The notes under the pieces were generated by a model, which was not told the origin of the DNA, did no database searches, and saw nothing but the letters and a program-made list of their open reading frames with translations. The position numbers were made by a program, and so were the translations under genes. Shown in pieces: positions 10,083 through 21,600 of a stretch of DNA of 64,000 nucleotides; the stretch's first letter is position 1; the number at the start of each line of letters is the position of its first letter. The DNA is from CAVRAZ01 sp963719135 (lineage in GTDB: Bacteria > Pseudomonadota > Gammaproteobacteria > DSM-19610), in NCBI GenBank assembly GCA_963719135.1, contig CAVRAZ010000004.1:300071-364070 (forward strand), read 5' to 3'.

Positions 10083-10126
10083 TAAGTGTTACAGGTCACT
10101 AGAACCGAAACTGCGGATTGATTCGA

Positions 10127-11089
10127 ATGCCGGTAAAAGCAATCTACATCATGTCATCACCCCGAGGCGGTTCCACGCTGCTGAGCTTCGTTCTGGGTCA
10201 GCATTCGGCGATGGCGAACCTCGGCGAAGTGTCATTCATTCCGAAACTGCTGGCGCTCAAGGAGTGCTGCACCTGCGGCGCTGTTCTGGGTGAGTGCGCG
10301 CAATGGGGGCGGGTATTCGCTGAACTCGCATCGACAACCGGCGTCGACATGCGGGTGAACCCGTATGCTTTGCGTCTGGATGACGCGACGAAATGGAAGG
10401 ATGGCAGCGGCAAGATCGACCATGCACGCCAGACGCCTGCGCGGCTCGCGCTTGCGCGGTTCCGGGGCGCGGCCGACACGCTCGGACTGAATTTGCCTGC
10501 CGCGATCGGCGGCGCCTGGGCGACCCTGCCCTCGGTGAAGCGGGGTGTGCGAAACACGATGGCGCTGTATTCGGCGGCGGCAACGGTCTGGAACAAAGAA
10601 GTCGTAGTGGATGCATCCAAACTGCCACGGAAAGCGATACATTTGTACCGCGCTTATCCCCAGCACGTTCGCATTCTGCATCTTGCCCGGGACGGCCGGG
10701 GCGTCTCCGCGTCCAGGATGTCGCACATGCCGTTTGACCGCGCTGTCGAACGCTGGAGGTATTACCACACCACCACGACAGTACTCCTGAACCGGTGGGT
10801 GAAACCGGAGCATCGGTTTTCCCTGAGGTACGAGGAGTTTTCCGCCGAACCGGAACGCTGGCTGAGAGCGTTGTGCGGCTGGATGGACATACCCTACGAC
10901 GAGCGGATGCTGGAATTCGACGGTAATATGGTTTCACATTCGGCCGGCGGCAACCCCACGCGATTCAAGCTGGCCGAAGAAGGGATACGGCCCGTCGATG
11001 ACCGCTGGCGCACCAAACTGACTGCGGAGAATATCTCGAAATTTGAAGCTCTTGCCGGAAGCGTCAATCGGCAACTGGGCTATCGCTGA
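10127..11089 (+). CDS. Sulfotransferase (PAPS-dependent, P-loop type)
   Basis: 320-residue cytoplasmic sulfotransferase. Residues 10-18 (SSPRGGSTL) are the loop that binds the 5'-phosphosulfate of PAPS. Near residue 188 HLARDGRGVSASRM is the 3'-phosphate-binding Arg/Ser motif. The C-terminal part (LRYEEFSAEPERWLRALCGWM) is typical of sulfotransferases acting on carbohydrates or other small acceptors. The ATG at 10127 is preferred to an in-frame TTG at 10118, though neither has a strong ribosome-binding site. The gene sits just after an IS630 element, so its native promoter may have been displaced. Four such enzymes and one remnant occur in this window, which points to sulfation of the polysaccharide made here. 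Confidence 0.85.
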   Translation: MPVKAIYIMSSPRGGSTLLSFVLGQHSAMANLGEVSFIPKLLALKECCTCGAVLGECAQWGRVFAELASTTGVDMRVNPYALRLDDATKWKDGSGKIDHARQTPARLALARFRGAADTLGLNLPAAIGGAWATLPSVKRGVRNTMALYSAAATVWNKEVVVDASKLPRKAIHLYRAYPQHVRILHLARDGRGVSASRMSHMPFDRAVERWRYYHTTTTVLLNRWVKPEHRFSLRYEEFSAEPERWLRALCGWMDIPYDERMLEFDGNMVSHSAGGNPTRFKLAEEGIRPVDDRWRTKLTAENISKFEALAGSVNRQLGYR

Positions 11090-11426
11090 CCGTACCTGCA
11101 ACCGATCCGCGGTCGTCCCCGAAAGGCCGCGGAAATTCCACCAAGCGCTGGCGCAATTCTGCCTACAAAAAATCAGGAACTACCCGAAAAGAATATTTTT
11201 TAATTCTGCGCCCGGACCCAGTGGTGGATTGAAATGCGTTGTGCTAGCGTACCGCCACCATGGGAGTGGTGTTTTACAGCGTCAGGAAGACCGGTGTTTT
11301 GGGACGTGCCGTTTTAAGGCCGCGATAAATAAAGGGCGTAGTTGCCTCAATGCGATGTCGGTAGTTTGGTGTGGCATCGCTATGAACGGTGGGCGTTTTC
11401 TTGGCATTTCTTTGGGGGCATCGAAG

Positions 11427-14400
11427 ATGCGTGCGCGTTGCGTTAATAAGAACAACATAAAGGGCGCGATTACACCCGTAATCGGTTTCATTGCAGTATT
11501 GGCTCCTCTGTCCAGTTTCGCACAGGTATCCTTTCAGGAACAAACGGTCAGTTCCGGCATAATCCGTGAGTCGGAGAGCTGGGGCGCAGCCTGGGGTGAC
11601 TGGTCCGGCGACGGCCGCGCGGATCTCTGGGTCGGCAACCACCGTAACCGGCCGGACTTCTGGCGCAACAACGGCGACGGCACCTTCACCAACATGACGC
11701 TGCTGATCGATCCGTCCCGCACGTTTTTGAACGATCCAACCCAGGATACCCACGGCGCTGCCTGGGGCGATTTCGACAACGACGGCGACCAGGATCTGGG
11801 CGTTGCCACAACGGGAAGGGATTTCCGCTTCATGGTAAACACCAACAGTGCCTTTACCGACAAGGCTGCCAGTTACAACGTGCTGGACGACGGTGCGGGC
11901 CGCCTGCCGGTCTGGTTCGACTTCACGCGCGACGGGCGTCTGGATGTTGCACAGGTGTCGACCACCACACCCAAGATGCGTCAGCAGAATTCGGGCTCAA
12001 GCAGCTTTACGGACGTTACCAAGACGCTCAAGGTCACCTGCGGCGGAGGCAACTACGCCCAGCTGTCGGATCTGAACAACGACGGCATCCCCGAATTCAT
12101 CTGCTTCGACGAAGGCGTTTTCCCGCAGAAGATCTATGACACGCACACGGTGCCATATAAGGACATCACGTCGATCGCACCGACCATTGGCGACGTGAAC
12201 GATTCGGCGATCGCGGATTTCAACAACGACCTGTTACCCGATTTCTTCTTCACGCGCGGACGGCTGCGGCCGACCGAAGCGACGAAGGTGTCGGATACCA
12301 GCATCGAGGCTTGGGTGGTTTCGGCGGCCACTTCGGGATCAAAGGGCTTCAGTTTCCAGGCGAGCGGTCCCGTGACCTTCGGTATCAATTCTGAGCAGCC
12401 GGAGTTTCTGGCCGGTGACGTGTCGATCGGCAGTTCCAAAACGCATCCCTCGGCGCTTCCGTTCACGGTTGACCCCAATAGTGTCAACGGCATGGCTTCC
12501 GGCAATTACATTGTCATTGGCTATGACAAGAACACCCAGACCTGGACTGTGATTCTGAATCCGGGTGCGCGGGGCTCCAACGTGAGCGCTTACTTCACGG
12601 CAACCGCGAGCACGGTGTCGGTCCCGACTGGCATCAATCTCGGAACCAACGACGGACCCATGAACTCGAAGCTGCTGCTCAACACCGGCAGCGGATTCCA
12701 GGATGTCACCAATCAGTCGGGCCTTAACGCGCCGATCAACTGCGACAGCGTGGCGGCGGAAGATTTCGACAATGATATGGACATCGATGTGTATCTGGTG
12801 TGCCGCGGCATGACCGAGAACATCGTCAACCGTTACTACGAGAACCTGGGCAACGGCACCTTCCGGGAAGTGACCGGGTTCGGTGCTGAAGGCGCGGTCG
12901 GGTCGGGCCTGGCGAGCGGAGCCGGCGCGGGCGAAAGCGTCATCGTCGCGGACTATGACGTGGACGGCCGTCCGGACCTGCTGGTGACCAATGGGTTGCG
13001 GCTATTGAAAGGCAGCCCGTCGAATTATGTCGGTCCGCTGCGGGAGGTCGGTCCGGTGGAGCTGTTCCGGAACACGACGACCGACGGCAACAACTGGATC
13101 GAGCTGGACCTGGTGGGGACGGGCACGTCGAACCGCGACGCGACCGGCTCCAAGGTCTACGCGACGGCGGGCGGTGTGACCCAGCTGCGCGAGCAGAACG
13201 GCGGTTACCACCGCTGGTCGCAGAACGACCGGCGCATCCATTTCGGACTGGCGCACAACGGCCAGGCGGATATCCAGGTGCGCTGGCCGAACGGGACGGT
13301 CGAACAGTTCAACGGATTGCAGGCAAACCGGTTGTACCGGGTGACGGAAGGCGGCAGCGCCCAGGCGGAGACGCTCAATCCGGTGCCGCCGTTCCCGACG
13401 CCCACGGCGGGCGACGAATGCGGAGCGCCGCAATACCTGGCCAAGTGGGACCGTGCGGTGTTCGTGTGGAAGGACTGCACCAGCGGCGTCTGGAGCGTGC
13501 AGGTGACGGCGGGCGACTATAAGTCGGCGACCTATTCCGGCACGGTGACCGCGGCCGCGGGCCAGACGTTCACGAGCGTGACGCGGAAGAATCTGGAGAG
13601 CGGTGAAGGCGACGTGGTGAACAGCAGCGATCCGACGAAGATTGTGTATCACCTGTCACCGCAGGCCTCCAACAAGGACGGCTTCGGCTTTACGCTGCCG
13701 ACGGGTGCAACCGGCTGCTTCAGTGCGCAGCTGCCGCCCGGTGCGATGGTGCTGCTGGGTGCGGGGACCAAGCCGGTGCCGGCGGCCTTCGATCTGGGGA
13801 CGTTCGCCGCGTGCACCAACAGTGTGTCGCTGTCGATTGCCGACGCGAGCGGCGTTGAAACGGACGGGATGCTGAACTTCACGGTCAGCCTGTCGTCGGC
13901 GAGCAGTTCGACGGTGACGGTGGACTACCAGACGCAGCCGGGGACGGCGACGGCGCCGGCGGACTATACGTCGGTGAGTGACACCCTGGTGTTCAACCCG
14001 GGTCAAACGTCCAAGACGATCAGCGTGCCCTTGATCGACGACGGTATCAGCGAGGGTCCGGAGACCTTCACGGTGCAGCTGGGCAATGCCAGCAATGCCG
14101 TGATCAGCGACGGCACTGCCGTGGGCACGATCAACGACGGTGGCAGCAGCGGCGTCTCGCCTTGCGGCATGCCGACCTACGACACGTCAACCGACCAGGG
14201 TGTGTATCTGTGGCGCGATTGCGGCACGGATACCTGGCACATGGCGGCGACCGCGGGTGGCGCGCCGTCGCAGATCATCTACCAGGGCGACGTAACGTCG
14301 AACCTGGCGGTTCTCAACGTGACGCCGAACAGCATCGAGAGCAACGACGTGCTGGATTCGAACGCGGACCCGGCGGTGGTGGATTACACGCTGAAGATGA

Positions 14401-14564
14401 AGACGACGGGCTACGACGGCTTCGACTTTACGCTGTCCAGCGGTGCCAGCGCGTGCTTTACGGCGTCTCCGAGTTCGCCGGGCGGCGGCAGCGTAGTCAT
14501 CGGTTCTGCAAATGCCGTCCTCACCTCGCCTATCGACCTCAATACGTTGGGGAGCTGTCCGTAG
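11427..14564 (+). CDS. Secreted FG-GAP/ASPIC protein with two four-Cys modules and Calx-beta
   Basis: 1045 residues from the ATG at 11427. That start is preferred to an upstream in-frame one inside the sulfotransferase because GGGGG lies 8 bases before it and the next 33 residues are a signal peptide ending SSFAQ. Residues about 50-520 hold FG-GAP/VCBS-like calcium loops (DFDNDGDQDLG, DFNNDLLPDFF, DFDNDMDIDVY, DYDVDGRPDLL); about 554-637 is the ASPIC/UnbV domain. The end is built of modules: four-cysteine module (about 663-797), Calx-beta (about 800-903), second four-cysteine module (about 911-1045). The protein stops right after the last Cys of the module (LGSCP). The 3' half is nearly identical in DNA to the next gene. 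Role unknown; matrix protein or adhesin is an inference. Confidence 0.85.
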   Translation: MRARCVNKNNIKGAITPVIGFIAVLAPLSSFAQVSFQEQTVSSGIIRESESWGAAWGDWSGDGRADLWVGNHRNRPDFWRNNGDGTFTNMTLLIDPSRTFLNDPTQDTHGAAWGDFDNDGDQDLGVATTGRDFRFMVNTNSAFTDKAASYNVLDDGAGRLPVWFDFTRDGRLDVAQVSTTTPKMRQQNSGSSSFTDVTKTLKVTCGGGNYAQLSDLNNDGIPEFICFDEGVFPQKIYDTHTVPYKDITSIAPTIGDVNDSAIADFNNDLLPDFFFTRGRLRPTEATKVSDTSIEAWVVSAATSGSKGFSFQASGPVTFGINSEQPEFLAGDVSIGSSKTHPSALPFTVDPNSVNGMASGNYIVIGYDKNTQTWTVILNPGARGSNVSAYFTATASTVSVPTGINLGTNDGPMNSKLLLNTGSGFQDVTNQSGLNAPINCDSVAAEDFDNDMDIDVYLVCRGMTENIVNRYYENLGNGTFREVTGFGAEGAVGSGLASGAGAGESVIVADYDVDGRPDLLVTNGLRLLKGSPSNYVGPLREVGPVELFRNTTTDGNNWIELDLVGTGTSNRDATGSKVYATAGGVTQLREQNGGYHRWSQNDRRIHFGLAHNGQADIQVRWPNGTVEQFNGLQANRLYRVTEGGSAQAETLNPVPPFPTPTAGDECGAPQYLAKWDRAVFVWKDCTSGVWSVQVTAGDYKSATYSGTVTAAAGQTFTSVTRKNLESGEGDVVNSSDPTKIVYHLSPQASNKDGFGFTLPTGATGCFSAQLPPGAMVLLGAGTKPVPAAFDLGTFAACTNSVSLSIADASGVETDGMLNFTVSLSSASSSTVTVDYQTQPGTATAPADYTSVSDTLVFNPGQTSKTISVPLIDDGISEGPETFTVQLGNASNAVISDGTAVGTINDGGSSGVSPCGMPTYDTSTDQGVYLWRDCGTDTWHMAATAGGAPSQIIYQGDVTSNLAVLNVTPNSIESNDVLDSNADPAVVDYTLKMKTTGYDGFDFTLSSGASACFTASPSSPGGGSVVIGSANAVLTSPIDLNTLGSCP
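12795..14175 (+). repeat. Near-identical 1.38-kb tract, copy 1
   Basis: This stretch matches 16581-17961 at a constant offset of 3786 bases. I find only two mismatches (13674 A/G and 14006 A/G). Identity starts and ends abruptly inside the coding sequences, which are clearly more diverged on both sides. It covers the end of the FG-GAP region, ASPIC/UnbV, the first four-Cys module, Calx-beta and the start of the second module. Confidence 0.9.
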
Positions 14565-14645
14565 ACCTGCACTAATCCCGGCAGCTTGAAGTTGCTGAAA
14601 CTGTCTGCGCAGTACTGCGACTCATAAGAGACCTGAACGCAGTTG

Positions 14646-14673
14646 ACCCGCCGGGCTAACACCCGGCGGGTTT
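14646..14673 (+). terminator. Hairpin terminator after the second FG-GAP gene
   Basis: Perfect 10-bp stem (ACCCGCCGGG and its complement) with a 6-base loop, followed by a short T run (GGGTTTAACTG). It lies 82 bases after the stop codon. The T tract is short, so termination may be partial. Confidence 0.7.
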
Positions 14674-15200
14674 AACTGTCTTGGGCCACTGCCTACGCAG
14701 CGCCCGCCTGGCCCCACGGCGTTGTCACAGGCGCATTTAAGTTCTTAGTGCACGTTACAATTCCGCGAATAGCCGGTCTCGACAATCAGCGCACGAACTT
14801 GCTGCAGCCCGCAATGGGCGGGTGGAGAGTGAGCCGGGTGTCGCTCCCGACAGCGGCTGAGACCCACTGCCTGACGCGTTTCGAACGACATAATCATAAG
14901 ACAAAACAAATACTAAGATCAAAAGCGGCCGCTTCGGTGCAGGTGTGTTACTGCACCGCGGTGTCCAGGTTGTCCCCCATAGTGCCCCAAATCGGTAACA
15001 AATTACTGGTGGCGATCTCCCATTAACTCTGCTACTCTGCAGTCACAGATTGTCACTGGACGTTTTCGGTGAACAGTTTGGTGGGATAAAAATACTTAGT
15101 TCAAAAAATATAATCCGCTGACCAATCATCGCGCGGCTTCTTGTAAACAGCAGAAAACCCGCTTTTTGACTCGGCTCAGTTTAGTTTGGGGGGGTAAGAT
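14674..15200. other. Gap of about 530 bp upstream of the third FG-GAP gene
   Basis: No credible gene. The last 150 bases are AT-richer than their surroundings and contain TATAAT at 15109-15114, a possible -10 box about 87 bases before the next start codon. I could not find a good -35 partner, so a promoter is only suggested. Confidence 0.45.
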
Positions 15201-18200
15201 ATGTATGCCGTCAACCGTGCCTGCAAGGTACAAATAACCTGTAGAATCTTTATGACACTTGTCGCCGCGGCCGCTCCCGCTCTGAGCCCGTCGCTTACCT
15301 TGGCGCAGGTATCATTTCAGGATAAGACCGTCAGTGCCGGGATCATCCGGGATTCCGAGAGTTGGGGCGCATCCTGGGGTGACTGGACCGGCGATGGCCG
15401 TCCGGATCTCTGGGTCGGCAACCACCGCAACCGGCCGGACTTCTGGCGCAACAACGGCGACGGCACCTTCACCAACATGACGCTTCTGATCGATCCGTCC
15501 CGCACGTTGCTAGACGATCCGTACCAGGATACGCACGGCGCCGCCTGGGCCGACTTTGACAACGATGGCGACCAGGACCTCGGCATCACCACGACGGGCA
15601 GGGATTTCCGCTTCATGGTGAATACCAACGGTACCTTTACCGACCGCGCCAAGGCGTATGCGCTTGATAACGATAGCGCCGGCCGCCTGCCGTCGTGGTT
15701 CGACTTCACGCGCGACGGGCGCCTGGACGTGGCACAGGTGGCGTTCAGCCGCGCCTATTTCCGCCAGCAGAATTCGGGGTCGAGCAGCTTTACCGATGTG
15801 ACCAGCACCCTCGGAATATCCTCCTCTTCCTGCAGCGGCAACTACGGGCAGTTGTCCGACCTGAATAATGATGGGATCCCGGAGTTCATGTGTATGGACG
15901 AAGGGGATTTCCCCAAGAAAATCTATGACACGAGCACGGTACCCTATAAGAACATTTCATCGATTGCGCCGGGCGTCGGTACCCAGAACGATTCGGCGGT
16001 CGCGGATTTCAACAACGACCTGCGGCCGGACCTCTTCTTCACACGCAGCCGGCTGCGGCCGAGCGAGGCGACGAAGGTGTCGGCCAACGGGGCGGAGGCG
16101 TGGGTCGTTTCTTCGGGTTCCGCTACCAAGGGCTTCAGTTTCAAGGCGACCGGTTCGGTGACCATCGACGTCAATTCGGAGCAGCCACACTTTGTGGGCA
16201 GCAACGTGTCGATCGGCAATTCCAACACCCATCCCTCGTCGATTCCGTTCACGGTCAATCCGGGCAGCGTCAATGGCATGGCTTCCAACGGCAACATCCG
16301 CGTCGGTTACAACAGCAGCACCCAGACCTGGGCCGTCATGTTGTACCCGAACTCCGGCGGTTCCAATGTCAGTGCTTACTTCACCGCCACCGGGAGCGGG
16401 ATGTCGAACGTGGCCGGCGTCAATCTGAAGACGGACGATGGACCCATGACGCCAAAGCTGCTGCTCAACACGGGCAGCGGGTTCCAGGATGTCACCAGCC
16501 AGGTGGGCCTGAACGCGCCGATCTCCTGCGACAGTGTGGTGGCGGAAGATTTCGACAACGACATGGACATCGACCTCTACCTGGTGTGCCGCGGCATGAC
16601 CGAGAACATCGTCAACCGTTACTACGAGAACCTGGGCAACGGCACCTTCCGGGAAGTGACCGGGTTCGGTGCTGAAGGCGCGGTCGGGTCGGGCCTGGCG
16701 AGCGGAGCCGGCGCGGGCGAAAGCGTCATCGTCGCGGACTATGACGTGGACGGCCGTCCGGACCTGCTGGTGACCAATGGGTTGCGGCTATTGAAAGGCA
16801 GCCCGTCGAATTATGTCGGTCCGCTGCGGGAGGTCGGTCCGGTGGAGCTGTTCCGGAACACGACGACCGACGGCAACAACTGGATCGAGCTGGACCTGGT
16901 GGGGACGGGCACGTCGAACCGCGACGCGACCGGCTCCAAGGTCTACGCGACGGCGGGCGGTGTGACCCAGCTGCGCGAGCAGAACGGCGGTTACCACCGC
17001 TGGTCGCAGAACGACCGGCGCATCCATTTCGGACTGGCGCACAACGGCCAGGCGGATATCCAGGTGCGCTGGCCGAACGGGACGGTCGAACAGTTCAACG
17101 GATTGCAGGCAAACCGGTTGTACCGGGTGACGGAAGGCGGCAGCGCCCAGGCGGAGACGCTCAATCCGGTGCCGCCGTTCCCGACGCCCACGGCGGGCGA
17201 CGAATGCGGAGCGCCGCAATACCTGGCCAAGTGGGACCGTGCGGTGTTCGTGTGGAAGGACTGCACCAGCGGCGTCTGGAGCGTGCAGGTGACGGCGGGC
17301 GACTATAAGTCGGCGACCTATTCCGGCACGGTGACCGCGGCCGCGGGCCAGACGTTCACGAGCGTGACGCGGAAGAATCTGGAGAGCGGTGAAGGCGACG
17401 TGGTGAACAGCAGCGATCCGACGAAGATTGTGTATCACCTGTCACCGCAGGCCTCCAACGAGGACGGCTTCGGCTTTACGCTGCCGACGGGTGCAACCGG
17501 CTGCTTCAGTGCGCAGCTGCCGCCCGGTGCGATGGTGCTGCTGGGTGCGGGGACCAAGCCGGTGCCGGCGGCCTTCGATCTGGGGACGTTCGCCGCGTGC
17601 ACCAACAGTGTGTCGCTGTCGATTGCCGACGCGAGCGGCGTTGAAACGGACGGGATGCTGAACTTCACGGTCAGCCTGTCGTCGGCGAGCAGTTCGACGG
17701 TGACGGTGGACTACCAGACGCAGCCGGGGACGGCGACGGCGCCGGCGGACTATACGTCGGTGAGTGACACCCTGGTGTTCAACCCGGGTCAGACGTCCAA
17801 GACGATCAGCGTGCCCTTGATCGACGACGGTATCAGCGAGGGTCCGGAGACCTTCACGGTGCAGCTGGGCAATGCCAGCAATGCCGTGATCAGCGACGGC
17901 ACTGCCGTGGGCACGATCAACGACGGTGGCAGCAGCGGCGTCTCGCCTTGCGGCATGCCGAGCTACGATAAGGCTGTCGATCAGGGCGTGTACCTGTGGC
18001 GCGACTGCGGAACTGACATTTGGCACATGGCGGTGACTGCGGGCGGCGCGCCGTCGCAGATCATCTACCAGGGCGACGTGACGTTCGAACCTGGCGGTTC
18101 TCAACGTGACGCCGAACAGCATCGAGAGCAACGACGTGCTGGATTCGAACGCAGACCCGGCGGTGGTGGATTACACGCTGAAGATGAAGACGACGGGCTA

Positions 18201-18351
18201 CGACGGCTTCGACTTTACGCTCTCCAGCGGTGCCAGTGCCTGCTTTACGGTGCAGCCGAGCTCGCCGGGCGGCGGCAGCGTAGTCATCGGTTCTGCAAAT
18301 GCCGTCCTCACCTCGCCTATCGACCTCAATACGCTGGGCAGCTGTCCGTAG
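15201..18351 (+). pseudogene. Secreted FG-GAP/ASPIC protein with two four-Cys modules, frameshifted near the end
   Basis: Paralog of the gene at 11427 with the same layout: signal peptide ending LTLAQ (residues 1-36), FG-GAP loops, ASPIC/UnbV, four-Cys module, Calx-beta, four-Cys module. GGGGGGTAAG precedes the ATG. One extra T at about 18084 (ACGTTCGAACC here, ACGTCGAACC in the paralog) breaks the frame inside the last module; the raw frame then runs to 18488 in unrelated sequence. Removing that base restores the module and a TAG at 18349-18351, giving 1049 residues, close to the paralog's 1045. As written, about 90 residues of the last module are lost. This may be a real mutation or a base error. 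Confidence 0.8.
16581..17961 (+). repeat. Near-identical 1.38-kb tract, copy 2
   Basis: Partner of the tract at 12795-14175; see that entry. The two genes differ much more in their first 1.4 kb, so the shared part has been homogenised or duplicated recently. Confidence 0.9.
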
Positions 18352-18417
18352 TACTCACGTCATACGGATTCTTGACGTTGCCCGAGCAGTACTGTGCGGC
18401 AAACCGAGGGTACCTCA

Positions 18418-18461
18418 CCCGGATCGCCCCGCCGGAGATTATTCCGGCGGGGCGATCCGGG
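18418..18461 (+). terminator. Long hairpin after the third FG-GAP gene
   Basis: A 19-bp perfect inverted repeat (CCCGGATCGCCCCGCCGGA and its complement) around a 6-base loop GATTAT, 66 bases after the restored stop codon. No T run follows, so it may protect or process the mRNA 3' end rather than act as a classical terminator. Confidence 0.55.
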
Positions 18462-18676
18462 TCGGGAAGCTGGGCTGTAACCACATGACCAATCGGAAAT
18501 TAATAATCATAGGACGCTTGGTTTAATGGGCGGATGGAGGTGCCGATACCGTCTTTTGACCGGCTGTTGTCTGGCTTTACGCATCTACCTGCAGGCGGGC
18601 ATAAATCGAGAAAAACAAGAATAGATCGCGAAGGAATCACGTGATCACCGATATCCCGAGACAGAGGCGTAAACCA

Positions 18677-21600
18677 ATGAAGTTGATCCACAGATTTCTT
18701 GCCGGCCTGATAGTTGCGTCAGGCCTCGTCTCTACCGCCGGCGCCGTGGAGTTCACCGAAGTACCGTCTAGCACCTCTGGGCTGAATCACAATGGCGAAA
18801 GTTGGGGTGCGTCCTGGGGCGACCTCAACGGTGATCGCTATCCGGATATTTACGCAAGCAACCACCGTGCTCGTCCCAGCATCTGGCGCAACAACGGCGA
18901 CGGCAGTTTCAGCGATATCGTTTTGCAGTTTGATTCGTCCTATACCTGGCTGAACTTTCCGTTCACCGATACTCACGGCGGCGCCTGGGGTGATTTCGAT
19001 AACGACGGCGATGCGGATTTACTGGTCCTCACAGGCGTGAATTTCCCCCCGGAACTTTTTGTCAACAACGGCTTCGGGCTCGCTTCGGACGAGACTGTCG
19101 CGAGGAGTATGCCGGACGACAGAGAAGGCCGTCTGCCCACCTGGTACGACTACGACAACGACGGATTGCTCGACGTGGTAATCAACAATCGGGCGCCCAA
19201 TATCTTCCTGTCGCAAAATGCGGGTATGTTCAGCGACATCACCTCAACCGTCGGTCTCGGCAGTTTCCGGACCAATTTCGGCGTGCTGTCGGATATCGAC
19301 AACGACAATCAGGTCGAGCTGTTCGGTATAGGAGAAGGCGATTTTCCCGAAAAAGTTTACGAAGTGAATACGGTGCCCTTTACCGACATCACTGCGACGG
19401 TTCCGACCACTGGTCTGGCCGTCGATGCCGCAGTAGCGGATTTCAACAACGATTTGCTGCCCGACATCCTGTTGGTGCGCGGATTTCTTCGGCCTGATCA
19501 GGCGCTCAAGATCACAGACTCGCCGCCGGGCGGTGTCGACAGGATTGAATCCTGGCATGCCGGCGGTCCCGGAAGTGGAGAGAAGGGGATCGTTTTCCAG
19601 GGCGGCGGCGTTCTCACCGTAACCATTTACAGCCAGCTCGGGCTTCCAAAGTTCTTCATTGGTTCCAACGGCTATCACCCGACCGCGAAGACCTTTCAAC
19701 TGGATCCGAATCTGATATCCGACCAGGGTATCAAAGCACACATCGTATCCACCGATCAGGGATTCTATGCCGGGTATGATCCAAATACCCAGACTTGGCA
19801 GATTCTGCTGTCGCCGGGAACAAGCAGCACCCGGGACTACGTCGTGGTCGAAGGCACGGACCTCAGTGATCCCGTTGCGCTGAATCTGTCGACCGGCGAT
19901 TTGGACATCAATCCCAAGCTTTTCTTGAATACCGGCGCGGGCGGCTTTGTCGATACGAGCGGAATCGGGCTTAGTCAGCCGGTGTCCTGTGTGGCAACGT
20001 CGGTTGGCGACTTCGACAACGATATGGATATCGACATCTATATGGTTTGTCGACATGGCATCGAGAATATCAGCAACCGCCTTTACCTCAACAATGGTGA
20101 CGGCACGTTTACCGAAGCGACATCGTTTGGCGCCGAAGGCGCCGTCGGCGCAGGGTTGGTGAGCGGGGCCGGCGTCGGAGAGAACGTTGTTACCGCCGAC
20201 TATGATGTTGACGGATGGCTTGATCTGTACGTCCTCAACGGCTTGTTGATGAACCCGATTCGCGTGGGCGGACCGGACCAGCTGTTCAGGAATACGACCG
20301 GTAATTCGAGCACCAACCGATGGGTCGAAGTCGACCTCGTCGGCACGGTTTCAAACAGAGACGCAATCGGTGCAAAGGTTCTGGCATCAGCGGGCGGACT
20401 GACGCAGCTTAGAGAGGAGAACGGCAACTACCATCGGTGGTCGCAGAACTTCAAGCGCATCCATTTCGGTCTGGGGCAGAACGACACGGTCGACATCCAG
20501 GTCAGCTGGCCGAACGGAGATGTGGACAATTTTGCCGGCGTTGCCGCCGACCAGCTCTACGAAATAACCCAGGGAACGAGCGGCAGCGGTTCCGGGGCCA
20601 TCGCAGCGGTGACACCGGGGATAGTGCCGGCGTTTCCGCCACCTCAGGCGGGAGATGAGTGCGGCGTAGCACCCGCGGATCAACCGGACGGTATACCCTA
20701 TCATTTTGATCCCGCGCAGGATCGCGGTTTGTTCATCTGGAAGGATTGCGCGACTTCGGGCGGCTGGTTTGCGCGCGCCACCGGCGGCAACGGTGACGGG
20801 ATAGAATACGCCGGCCAGGTGTTGTCGGACGAGGCGTTTGCGACTGTCACCCCGGTTGACGTGGAAGCCGGGAATGATATCGTCGATAACACCGATCCGG
20901 CGTCCATTAACTATTTCCTGCGGATGTCGGGTTCGGGCGTGGACGGGTTCGATTTCACGGTCAATCCCGGTGCGGACGTGTGTGTGAAGGCCGATTCACT
21001 CCCCCCCGCTTCGCAAGTGATGCTCGGGCGGGACCACTTGCCAGTGAGTCTGCCCCTTGATCTGAACACGCTGAGTCGGTGTATAGAGATTTCGGCGGCC
21101 GATCTGGCTGCGAACGAGTCCGATGGAACCGCGTCATTTACCGTCGATCTGTCCGAACCGAGCTCGTCGACCGTCACGGTCGATTACGCCGTGATACCTG
21201 GAACGGCGACTGAAGGTGCAGACTATTCGGTACCGGTCAGCACTGGAACGCTGACGTACAGTCCGACCGAAACCAGCAAGCAGGTTCAGATTACGTTACT
21301 GCCCGATTCGTTGGCCGAGGGCCCGGAGACGCTGTCTCTCGTGCTGAGCAACTCAAATGGTGCTTTTGTATTTGATAGAACCGCTCAATTGACGATCAAC
21401 GACGGCGGAATCAATCCGTGCGCGGCACCCATATACGATAAGCCGACCGAAAAGGCGCTGTTCGCCTGGAAGGATTGTACAAGCGGCGACTGGTACGTGC
21501 GAGTCACCGCGGGCGGTGATCCGGCCGGCGTAACCTATACAGGGGCTGTTACATCGAACAGCGATATTTCGAACGTGACGGGATATTCGCTGGAAGGCAG

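Noticed and set aside
11043..11426. Longer N-terminus for the second FG-GAP protein
   Set aside because: It would begin inside the sulfotransferase gene and bury the signal peptide by 128 residues; the ATG at 11427 has a good ribosome-binding site.
13002..13652. 216-codon antisense frame that occurs twice (also 16788-17438), identical
   Set aside because: Its conservation is explained by the near-identical tract on the + strand, not by selection on the reverse strand.
14748..15026. 92-codon frame before the third FG-GAP gene
   Set aside because: No ribosome-binding site, no recognisable features, and it sits in the presumed control region.
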